Assembly (NCBI RefSeq): GCF_024586455.1 | Contig: NC_065921.1 | Coordinates: 1,674,001-1,738,000 of the forward strand | Reading direction: 5' to 3' | Source of the DNA: Bactrocera neohumeralis | Lineage: Eukaryota; Arthropoda; Insecta; Diptera; Tephritidae | DNA: 64,000 bases | Part shown: in pieces, positions 52,030 through 62,391 of the stretch | Layout: each line of letters opens with the position of its first letter | Position numbering within the stretch: position 1 is the first letter of the stretch | Made by a program: the position numbers and the translations under genes | Notes under the pieces: generated by a model | The model's input: only the letters and a program-made list of their open reading frames with translations | Told to the model about the DNA's origin: nothing | Databases searched by the model: none

Positions 52030-53660
52030 ATATCAAATGGAGAGTTTACTATTTACACTAACAGAAAAGGGATGACAAGAGAGCTCGACATCTCTCACGT
52101 CTTCGTTAGAATGATTTTGATGGATATTTTGGGTATGAAACGCGTTTTTGCTCGACTCGTCGCAGGTCTCTTTGGACATGCCTGATCGTGCGAATTCCGA
52201 TTCCACATTCATGGAGAGCTTGGTGTACGAAAGCGTTGTAAGAAACCGCTTTGAGTTAGCAAACTAAAAATCCGGCGGATTATCAGAGAGACAATACGGC
52301 TTTATAAAAAAGAGGTCCACTATTGACGCCCCAAGAGAAGTAGTTGATACTGCAAAGTGTGCAATAAGTGGGAAAAAATGGGCAAATATAATAAAAGCTC
52401 TACACGAAATACGCGCTCTTCATTATCTAATAATTGTTATAGTGAGTTACTTTCAAAATAGGAGATTGTTACTCGACAAGGACTATGGCACTCAGAGCTA
52501 TACTGTCTTGAGTGGAGTACCACAAGGCTCGGTGTTAGGCACACTGCTATGGAACCTGATGTACGACGGAGTGCTAAGATTACTGCAATCAAATAATGTG
52601 AAAACAGTCGCATACGCAGATGATCTCATATTGGTAGCAGTGGCCGATGGTTTGCTACTATGAGTCTAGAGTAGTTGGCTGAGCAGAAAACAGAAGTCTT
52701 GCTCATAAGTTCCAGGAAAATTGAAGAAAGATAACGCTCATCAAAGGAGAAAGCGAGATTACTTCACAGCCACAGTTCCTTAGTGTAACAGTGAACTCAA
52801 GACTCAAATTCAAGGAGCTCTAGGAAAATATGAGATGTAAAGCAAATAAAATCTAGAATGATGGCAAATGAAAGCTGTGTGGGTGCCAGCCGACCATTTT
52901 TAATAGCTAAGGTAAAGAGTATAACAAATACTGTATGCGGCTTCAATATGGATACAGGCAGATTTCTGCTACACGCGTGTTAAGTGCTTTCCGAACCATA
53001 TCAAATGACGCTGATAGACATCCAGGGAGACGAGTTCGCGCGAATACATATATAACTCATCAAAGGCGTCTATCGCAGCAAAAAGAGAGGAGAGAACCAA
53101 AAGCATCACAATGTGGTAGCAACGGTGGCAAATTTCATTCAAAAGACGGTGGACCCATAGACTGATTGCGGACATATATTTGTGGATAGCTAGACAACAT
53201 GGGGAACTGGATTTCCACCAAACCCAAATATTTAGTTACCATGGGTGACTTAGAAGCTACTTATAAAAATATCGTGAAGATTTTAGTCCATATGGTTTGG
53301 CAGTGCTTAGAAGACTCTAAACACGTACTCTATCATCGCCCTCGGTTTTCAATTACAAGGGAAGAGCTGAAAACCACACTTGGAGGTAGTCTGACGGTGG
53401 AAGATTTGAGTCACTTAAATATGTGCGAGTTCTCTGTAAAATGGAAAGTTGTGGGCGAAGAGGCAGCTCTAATTATCCCGAAATTGAGACATTTATAACA
53501 GATTAGGCGTCAGTTAGGCCTCAGTTAGTCGTACAACAGAGGAGACTTAAATATCTTCTTCTCTCTCATGAAGTAATACTTTGTCCAGTGGTCCCGTACG
53601 GGAGACATGACATGGGAGTAGGTTTGATGTAGCGGATCCTCCTACTATAAAAAAATAAAA
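52030..53660 (+). mobile_element. R1-like non-LTR retrotransposon remnant with reverse transcriptase
   Basis: The plus strand holds the reverse transcriptase palm: a QYGFIKKRSTIDA-like segment near 52290, a deletion, then VSYFQNRRLLLDKDYGTQ, SGVPQGSVLGTLLWNLMYDG (52510-52570) and the catalytic YADDLILVAVADG (52612-52650). Further on, shifted frames give FKRRWTHRLIADIYLWIA and QHGELDFHQTQIF near 53140-53240, the C-terminal region (usual WT..LIP....W..RKHG..FY.TQ). An A-rich tail occurs at 53648-53670. Deletions and shifts make it inactive. Confidence 0.85.
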
Positions 53661-54762
53661 AATAAAAAAACATGCATCGAGTTGCACAATTGAAAACAAC
53701 CCCATGCCTTATGAAACTATAGTATTATATATGTATGTACAAGCAAAGACATATACACATACATTTAATTAGATAAGTTTAAGATTTTTAAATTTTTTAA
53801 AAGGAAAAGAAAAACGAAATAAAAATTAGAATGAAAAATTCCTGCTCAATGAAAGCAGTTTAATTTCTCCCACCAGCGGCTTCATGGAAAAATTATTTTC
53901 CACAGCGCGCCGCATACATCGCATCAGGTGTGTTCTATAATTCATTGCGATTTCAATTTCACTTAGACCCAAATGGTTTGGCAACACAATATGAGGCGAG
54001 ACCACCGCGACCAGGCAAGCCAAACTGCAAATAAAACACGTCGAAATAAATCTCGTATTTGCTAATCTAAACAGCATGTGCCTGCCTCTGTACTTACAGT
54101 TATGTAGCTATGTGGTGTGCCTCCATGTGTCATTGTCTAAACTATACCGGCGGGTGAACCAATGAACCGCAAAAGCTGTGCATTTTTCAGTAATGTGTCC
54201 CGCGAGGCTTATTTGCAACAATTATAAAACAAATAGTAGTGAAGCAAGAACAACAACAACACAATCATTGCAATGCAAATATTTAAGCGCTCGAAACACG
54301 CACCAGCACACACGCACATATCCGAGCGCGTTGCGTATTGTGCAGCGGCGCGTGACGCACTGAATTCCAATGCGGCGGAAGCCATGACGTATACTTTACA
54401 CACACTCCTACTTTCGCCGCATTGCGGATGGCGATTTCTGTGGCCTACAACCACCGGCATCTGGTTAGATACAAATCACTTAATTTGGTGGCAAGTTTTT
54501 GTGTAAATTTCGTTGTTATTTCCCCTCCTATGTGTTTGTACTTTAAATCATTGCTGTTGTTGTAATTTCCATTCTAGAGCGGTTTCAGGTGCGTGTGTAC
54601 GCTTGCAAAATAAAGGTAGACTCGGTATAGATAAGCGTCTGTATGCGGTGGAGCACACCGCGGCACCGGCATATTGTCCGTGTAATCGAAAATAAGTGTG
54701 GCAGAAAGTAGATTGGAAAAAATGTTGTGGCACATCGCCACCTTATACACAACAAACTGATA

Positions 54763-55233
54763 CAGGGTGCTGCAAAAGTAACGCGCATGTGTGGTAGTTG
54801 GAGAAAGCAAAAGAATTCGTCAGTTGCCTCTGCATCTTGTGGCAAGGCATGTTCAATTGGTGTTGCACATGCATTCTAACAGTTATATTGCATAATATCT
54901 ATCTTCCCAAGACCCAGATTTGCTCTGGATTTCTTGTAAAGAAGAAAAGAAAGAATAACAATTTCCAAAACTGTGATTCTGACATAAAACAATTTAATCT
55001 AGTCGCCAGTACCGTGAGATATGATCCGTTGTATTGCTAGATAAAAACTTACACCGACTTGAAAAGCTTCTCATGGCAAGCGAAAAATGTTCAGACCCTT
55101 GTCGGTGTATCTCGAGTGGCTTTTAGTTTATCGCATAGGGATCAGTAATCTTCAAATGCAGCCGCAATCGTTTCACCTGAAAAAATGAAAATTATTTACT
55201 TTTATCCCGTAATCGACCTTTTGGGGTACCCTG
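54763..55233. mobile_element. Candidate mariner-type MITE, 471 bp
   Basis: The left end CAGGGTGCTGCAAAAGT and the right end reverse-complemented CAGGGTACCCCAAAAGG match at 13 of 17 positions. TA flanks both sides (54761-54762 and 55234-55235). No transposase similarity is visible inside. Size, TA flanks and CAGGGT ends suggest a non-autonomous Tc1/mariner derivative. The short match means chance is not excluded. Confidence 0.55.
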
Positions 55234-56640
55234 TACTGTATAACCAAAACTCGTATATGCTCATAGCAATCGGTTTTACAGTTATTATTTTATCCGAAAA
55301 TGTGGCATGCAACGAACGCTCGCCGCCTATGACCGCAGCTTTGTTTGTTTATTAATATTTATTTCTTTGTTGGCAATTTTGTTCGTCGGCCACATATCTA
55401 ACCAATTTTGTTGGCCACAACGAAAATTCCACGTTCACTTTATTAATATCCACGAGAAAATCAATTTTAATTTTAATTTATTTCCATGGGCATATTTTTC
55501 GGAAACTACGTGGGTCTCGTTGCCAAGTGGAGTTTCGGCGTGGAGTTCTGCGGTTGCACCAGGTACATTTCGCGGTTTTGCGTTAGATGCGTGTGTACAC
55601 TTGTGTGCAAATATTCATGCAGAATAGTTGCCACCAGAACCATCAAGTCCACCAAGCGCCAATTTAGAATTAATTAATATTTATTTTTCATTTCAGCGAA
55701 ATAATTTTTTGTCGATTTGCTGCGAATAAAATTATTTGAAATTAATAACGCAAATTCAGAAAGCGAGCAAAATGCTTCGGCTAATAAATGTCTGTCAGTT
55801 GACATATGTTTTTGCATGTAACGGATTTTTTGTCGCAATTTTTTTTGGAATACATATTTATTAGTAATATTTATTTATTTTAACGGAAGTTGTTGAAAAC
55901 GAATTTCGCCACAAAACAGTGATTATCATTTGCTTTTTTCGTAATTTCCATTTTAGATAAACATTTATTTTCAGCATGCTTTCAGGCGAAATTCCGACTA
56001 ATTGCAAGTTAAGTGCTTATGTGTATATTCGTGGAAGTGTTTTTTTCTAATGACAGCACAACAGCAATAAAAATGAAGAGAAGAAACAACAACAATTGCA
56101 ACAATTTTAATTCGGCTTGCTATTAATTGCCTGGTTGCCTTTAACTCATTGTCTAAAGCACTAGTCTATAATCGAGTAACAGCAGTTGTGATTTGGAATC
56201 TATGGAAAATATCTCATTTTATTACGTTTCTTAAATATTACCTATTTAGGGTATGAATTATTTGAAAGTGCAAAATGTTAAGAAAATATGAATATCGATT
56301 GCACCTATTTTTTGATGCAGTGTTAAGTAAAGTTAGTTACATAAACATTCGTAAGACCGTAAATCCATTATTTGGGGGTTGGTGTAAGGCCTGGTAATCT
56401 ATTTAAACTATTAGTACGACATTTAAGCTTTTATATTGGCCTAAGATTCTCACCTTAATACGCAAGGATATGTGTGATCAACCGAAGTGGCGAAAATGAT
56501 TTTGTTCGGCACATGGAACTCCGCAACAGGTGCGGGGTTGAAAGATATTGTTAAGATATTTCAATGCTTTTCGAAATAGTCTGGAAAGAGTAAATAGGCT
56601 GGAGGTAGATCAATGTAAGAGTTTATTTACCATTCATATA

Positions 56641-57896
56641 TTGGGTAGTCGAAAAAGTATTTTCGTATTTTGCCAATAGATGTCGTTGCAGTCGTATATC
56701 TCCAGTGTTTCCAATCACATTGTGTCACACCATATAGTGTTGGAAAGGTTAACCAAAACCAAAGTTAAATTCGGGAAAGTTGAAAAAAAGTTACAGCTGC
56801 TCAAAAAAAGTGAAAATAATGAAAAAATTCGCTATATTTTAAAATTTTTGTATAAAAAAGAGAAGAATGCCATGCAAGCCACCAATGAAATTTGTGAAGT
56901 TTACAGAGATAATGCCGTATCATTTCGTGTAGCTCAACAATGGTTCGCTCGCTTCCATTCTGGAAATTTCGATGTGAAAGATGCACCTCTCTCTGGTAAA
57001 CCTATCGTTGAAAAGTCGATGAAATTATGGAAAAGATTGACCGGGACCGTCACATAAGCAGCCATGACATTGCTAAGAAACTAAACATTCATTATTAAAC
57101 GGTTTTGAATCATTTAAAAAAGGCTGGCTACAAAAAGAAACTCGATGTTTAGGTACCACATGAATTGTCTGTGAAAAATTTAATGGACCGAATTAGCATC
57201 GGCGATTCTTTGCTGAAACGAAATGAAATCGAACTATTTCTACAGCGAATGGTAACAGGAAACGAAAAGTGGATCAAATACAATAATGTGCGAAAAATAA
57301 CATGGTCCAGTTTTTCGCTGAAGCTCAACAAATGGTCGCAAAGTCAGGATTGACCTCGAAGAGTTATGCTGAGTGTTTGGTGCTATCGGAAAGGAACCAT
57401 CCACTATGAGCTGCTCCAGCCTGTTTGAATGAATGATTCTACATTTTACTGTCAACAACTTCATCTTCAAATGAGATTGAAACAAGTAATCGAAGAAAAC
57501 GGCAAGAACTGATCAACAAAAAGGGCTTCGTCTTCCATTAGGGCAACGCTAGACTACACACATCTTTGATGACTCGGCAAAAACTGGGAGAGCTTGGCTG
57601 GGAAGCTTTGATGCATCCACCATTTAGCCCTGCATCATCGGACTATCATTTGTTTCGGTCAATGCAGAACTCCCTTAATGGAGTAAAGTTGGCTTATGAA
57701 AATCACTTGCCGCAGTTTTTCGATGAAAAACCAGACAAGTTTTACACTTTTGGATTAATGTCTATAGCGGAAAAATGGCTAAAAGTGGTCGATCAAAATA
57801 GAACATACTTGGTTCATTAAAGTTCATTATACATAAATATAAAAAAATAAGTTGAAGTGTGATTAGAAATACGAAAATACTTTTTCGGTTACCCTA
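56641..57896 (+). mobile_element. Nearly full-length SETMAR-type mariner with TA flanks
   Basis: 1256 bp with ends TTGGGTAGTCGAAAAAGTAT and, reverse-complemented, TAGGGTAACCGAAAAAGTAT, with TA on both sides. The plus-strand transposase remains are in the right order: first helix-turn-helix ICEVYRDNAVSFRVAQQWFA and FHSGNFDVKDAPLSGKPIVE, second HTH HISSHDIAKKLNIHY, KKAGYKKKLDV, PHELSVKNLMDRI, MVTGNEKWIKYNN, FHQGNARLHTSL-like, HPPFSPASSDYHLFRSMQNS. The family resembles the transposase part of human SETMAR. Breaks: a one-base deletion near 57015, a TAG after KKLDV near 57150, a frame break near 57350, and Asp changed in the first two catalytic motifs (TGNE, HQGN). Confidence 0.9.
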
Positions 57897-60139
57897 TATA
57901 AGCCAGAAAAAACACAGACCTTTGTTTTGTAGCTTACTTGACAGGACCGGAGCGTTATTTCTTAAAAATTTTTTTAAATCACATCACTTTCTTCTTTGTT
58001 TTTTATATAAAGCTTCAGACAGTGCAAGCCTTATGTATACACCAATAATTCCAAACACAAACGCCTTCACGTTTCGGAGCGGCTTTATTAGGAAATAAAA
58101 GGAATATTCCAGGCATTTATTGAAACACGTGTTAAGATCAAATAATACATTACTCACGCATGTGTCGCAAGTACATTATATGTCGCACATAACATGTGAG
58201 CAAGGTGGCAACTTTGGGTGATTGCCACTTCGGTTGAATCGGTGACAACAACTGTCAATCGAAGCAAAATCTTTTCCACGCGACGTGCTTGTAATATGAT
58301 TGATGACATCTGCCAAACTTTTCAAAAAAACGTACGAATATATGATGTGGACTACAGTCGTTCAAAATATGCTTACGCAGAAGCTCAAACGCCTACACCA
58401 AGTGCTTGTGTGTGATATCCAAAGTGGAAATCAATGATTTAAAATTGATAACAGCATAAGCAACAACAACTACAACAAATGAGAAGATCTATTTACACTC
58501 GTTAACAGGTGAGTGGTGGCCCGAGTAAGAGCGTGAAGGAACGCAAAGAGATGCGCAGATGCTTGCGTTCTTAAGATAATAGCTCATTGCACCTTTACAT
58601 ATAATACACGTATGTCCGACAGGTGAACTTGCTTTTTCATTTTCATAGGTTTCAGAATATATATGTGTGTAAGTATATATGTACATGTGTACATACGCAA
58701 AGATAAATAATCCGAAGTAAAAACTTGAAATTGAAGACGTTGGCTGGGCGAGACTAAATCGATCTGGTATTCGTGGCGCCTACTTTTACTATAGAGAATG
58801 TTGCTGGCTCCAGAATTGAAGAGCAAGTCATGAGTATTTACTGTTAGTTAGCTTCGAAACTTTGTAGGCGACTCTGTGCAGTTGACTCTGTGCCGGTCAA
58901 CTTTGTTTTTTTTTTTATATTTTTTTAACTACAAGAGAACTTATTTACATAAACATTCGAGTTCACTGTATACTATTTACTATCACTATTTATTCGGCGA
59001 GTTTTTGATTTCAACATGTGTTAAATAAATTTACTTGGGTGTGTTTTCTTTCAAATTGCCGTTTTATTCCACAGAGAGCGCTGATTGGTGAAATTCCTGT
59101 TTGATTGATTAGCTTCGTATGACAGCACCTTGCTTGCCTTTCGGGCATTTAGGCGCCAAGCGACAGGCAAATTCAGCCATGAGAGTTGCTGAAAACGAGC
59201 ATGCATGCCTTCATCGATTTGTTGTTTTTATTTTTGTTATTTCTGTTATTTTCCTTATTTCATTTGTTTTCTCTTAATTGCTTAGTGCACATTTCGCACA
59301 CATTTAATTTGTCTAAAATTTTTTTTAAGTTTTTTTTTTGTTGTATGGATTTCTGACTTCTATTTTATTTGCCGTCTGTCCTGCAAGTGAACGGCAAAAG
59401 CCGGAGAAGTCAATCAAAGCTGTGAAAGCAGCTCATTAATCATGATTTGAGTTTGACAGAAGATTAAATACCGAAAGTCAAATAAATTTGGAGAAATGAG
59501 ATTTGAGTGACAGCCGAAAATTTTATCGGAGGCGCGTTTAAAGGCCCTGTAAATTTGAAAGAGCCTTTAGTGTGGCAGAAAACCAGTTTAAATATATATA
59601 TGTATGTACATACGTGCGAGCTGCTTGTGTGCATAGATAATATGAGCATGTTTGCTTTTTGTTTGCAAAACAACTATTAAATATTCATTTCTTATTTGAA
59701 CGAGCAATCGCTTTGTATTTCCGCCGTCCGACGTCCGAGGTCAACACGGTCAACATATCGATTTCATTTATTTGCTTTCAATCAACGTAAAGCGAGCCTT
59801 ATCACTGGAATCAATGTGTATGTAGCGGCTGAGGCGTGACACGCCGATACGCTATCTTTTTCTCTGTCATTCATCCTAAATAACGGTACACACCATATAC
59901 CGTTTATTGCCAAATAATCGCCTTGAACACTGGCATGCCCGGAGTCAGGCGTTTTATGGCTGCGCCTCAGCATATTCTCACAACTCAGAACTCAGGAACC
60001 ACATATGTGTCATCCGTGGATGCTTAAACCTAAATATTCTATATCACACACATACATTCACGCATACACACATACATATGTATATCTTATGGTGGAACAG
60101 TTGTCTATTAAAGCTTACAGCACTTCATTCGGTACTCAC

Positions 60140-60249
60140 CTATCGAGCGCGATGGCGACTAAATGCAATATGGAAGCTGTACAGCAGAGCACATCGCACG
60201 ACGTCCAGATGTCGCACAGCTCCGGTCCAAGTATCCAGCCTTGGCTTAT
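60140..60249 (-). CDS. 5-HT1A: 5-HT1A coding exon: first extracellular loop and TM3
   Basis: Encodes ISQGWILGPELCDIW and then TM3 TSCDVLCCTASILHLVAIALD. The Cys in ELCDIW is the usual partner of the extracellular disulfide. The Asp in CDVLCC is the conserved amine-binding residue of aminergic receptors. The exon follows the phase-0 donor after VYE and starts ATAAGC after an AAAAG acceptor preceded by a short CT-rich tract. It ends GATAG|GTGAGT, so the Arg of the DRY motif is split: AG here and A at the start of the next exon. That split reproduces the expected DRYWAVTN junction exactly, which strongly supports both borders. Confidence 0.93.
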
Positions 60250-62257
60250 CTTTTCGGAGAGAAAGTTTCCAGCACGTTTATTAAGTTTTCGTTTAGTTTC
60301 GCATGTCCGCGTGCGTGTGTGAGTGTTCGTTCGTACGAGCGTATTTCCACAGAATGTGTTGTAGTTTTTGCACAGCCAAAATTTTTGTTGCGAAATGGTA
60401 ATGTTTGCCGTCAAATCGGTGAACACGCGAAGGAATTGGGAAGAGAGAAAATAGTGACAGTGTTAGAAATGTTTAAAAGCGATGATCAAGCGTGGAATAC
60501 AAATTGCATATACCTAACGGTAAAATCATCCTGTCTTAGTGCTCGCTAACTTACGTGCGACTCAGTCGAAATGGTTACCCAGTAGTAATTTTTGGGATAT
60601 CTTCCAACTCTCCGGATTGGTCTGGATGAAAAAGTCCAATGCGAAGGTTTAATCAAAGGAGTATATAACCGTGTTCCGTTCACCATGAATATATTCAAAA
60701 AATCTTACTACGTTTAGGTTCAAGAGAACTTGCCATATAAATTCATTGATATTCGCGAGAATAATGTAGTGACCTTGCGTTGGAAGTTCACCACAATGAA
60801 TAGTTAAATTCTGGTATTTAACATTGTAGAAACCAGACACTTTAAAGCTGCCCTCTTATTGTTTTATTCGGAAGGAAGAAAGGTATGAGCAGCAATGGTT
60901 TTTCTGTTGACATATCATGACATGGGGGACTTTTCTCAATATTATGAACTGGAAGCTCGAATCTCCATAAAACAAAAAAGTCTTAAAAAATTAGAAATAG
61001 GATATTGTAGTTTTTACCGGATCCGTTGAAGAATATTAACTCTTTACATACCATTTGATCTATCGGCGGATTGAAAGTGCAGAGATAAAAATATACAACG
61101 AGAGCGTTAAAAAGGAAAGGTTCGCTTTCCCCGCTGGGTGCATGAGAGTTTGTGCGTTAAGCATCAGTCAGTCATGCTATTCTACGATAAACTTTATACT
61201 CCATACAGCCATACTTACACAAACACATGTGTTTGTGGGCGCTTAACTTTATGCGACGAGTTGCGCCATTTAAGGTACAGCCTAAGGACATGCGTTCATC
61301 ATGGAAGGAGGTCATAATATTGGCTTGTGAAATCCGCGAGTCAATTCTGTTTGTATGTATTTATACACGAGTTCTAGCAAAAACAAAAACAAAATAACGG
61401 ATATTTTATTGCTTTATGAATCTTTAAATAATAAGTGGGGACACGGTAAAGCGCAGGGATGATGATGATTCCAAAAAGTTTTCAGGCTTTTATGGGTCCT
61501 ATTATGCTATGGGTTTTACTGAGTAGATATTGCTGTGAAGTCAATTAAAATATATATATGTACACACGCTGTAGACTCGTCTCCACTTTATGCGTTGAAA
61601 AAGAAAAATGCTGAAGAATAAATTGTAAAGAAGCAGAATACTTCGGGAATCTCGGTCAATAAGTGCGGCCTGGAGAGTTTCAGGATCAATTTAGTGACGG
61701 CAAAGTGCTTCCAATGCAAATTAGCGTCTTTATGTGGGAAATGAAGAAAGAAGACATGCCGTCCACTTTCGCCGTACTTTTTGTGGAATTTGTCTCTTAT
61801 ATTTCGAAAGAGGCTTTGTTTTTGTTGGCAAACCTCGAGAGCAACTGTACTGACCGGTTTTAATTTTAGTTAGGCACTAAATAAAAGCCAGAATCTTTTA
61901 TAAGAACTTCTATTGCCGAATTGAGAATCTTTAGTTGTATGTGCTTGAGGACCCGAAAGCTACTTGGCGAGCGCTTAGAAATTAAGACACAATATTTATC
62001 ACTGAGATACTAACTTATTAGCTACGCTTTATTTTGGAAGCATTATCGAGAAAACTAAATATTTTCATGCGACCTCTGATAACACTGATCTGTTATGCTA
62101 AGAGATCCTGTAAGTTGCTAACAAATGGCTGCTGAAATAGTGACTAGGGAATATTGGTGGTACCATGCAATACTGCGACTCTGAACTACTCGCACCTCTG
62201 AGTTTTATAGTATATCTTATTCACTGTTCTCTTTAATTTGTGCAGCCTTTTGCTTAC
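60250..62257 (-). other. 5-HT1A intron between TM2 and TM3 exons (2.0 kb)
   Basis: Bounded by GTAAGC (62257-62252) and the acceptor at 60250. AT-rich, with no recognisable insertion or conserved block. Confidence 0.85.
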
Positions 62258-62391
62258 CTCATAGACGGCGCCCAACGGCATCACCAGACAGGCAACGAAT
62301 AAATCAGCAACAGCCAATGATGCCACCAAATAATTGGCAACATTCTGCAAGTTACGTTCCAATATTATGGCAGCAATTACAAAAACGTTTC
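62258..62391 (-). CDS. 5-HT1A: 5-HT1A coding exon: end of TM1, first intracellular loop, TM2
   Basis: Encodes the rest of TM1 (G)NVFVIAAIIL, the loop ERNLQNVANY, and TM2 LVASLAVADLFVACLVMPL with the sodium-site Asp in VAD, ending GAVYE. The donor is GAG|GTAAGC at 62257. The frame upstream of the split glycine no longer resembles the receptor. It turns into a pyrimidine-rich stretch ending CAATAG, so I place the acceptor at 62392/62393 and infer a phase-1 intron that splits the Gly of the TM1 motif (I)GNVFV. The two bases given by this exon plus 44 codons keep the downstream frame intact. The preceding exon, with the N-terminal tail and most of TM1, is not visible up to 64000. The acceptor is the least certain splice site of the set. 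Confidence 0.88.

Larger units (their letters stand above)
23776..60139 (-). other. 5-HT1A intron between TM3 and TM4 exons (36.4 kb)
   Basis: Bounded by GTGAGT (60139-60134) and the acceptor at 23776; it interrupts the DRY arginine codon. It contains the transposon copies and repeats listed separately. The stretches 25561-28622, 29051-32773, 33681-36524, 40346-44970, 46381-48354, 48717-52029, 53661-54762, 55234-56638 and 57897-60133 show no exon, RNA gene or mobile-element signature to me beyond simple repeats. Confidence 0.85.
3758..62391 (-). other. 5-HT1A: 5-HT1A serotonin receptor gene body (3'-most six coding exons)
   Basis: Rhodopsin-class G-protein-coupled receptor for serotonin. In Drosophila the orthologue couples to Gi and lowers cAMP in neurons. 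Six minus-strand exons with GT/AG borders have compatible phases (1, 0, 2, 0, 0 at the introns counted from the first visible acceptor) and sum to 1775 coding bases. This gives one open frame of 590 codons plus a split glycine, with no frameshift or internal stop. I call 5-HT1A rather than the paralogue 5-HT1B because of YWAVTNIDYIHSRTS after TM3, DYLQRIEQQKCMVSQ in the second extracellular loop, NSTNTVNTVEDTEFSSSN in the third loop and the GGHRPVHYRSGKI tail. As I recall the fly proteins, each of these fits 5-HT1A and differs in 5-HT1B. The start codon and 5' exons are not in the window. Confidence 0.93.
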
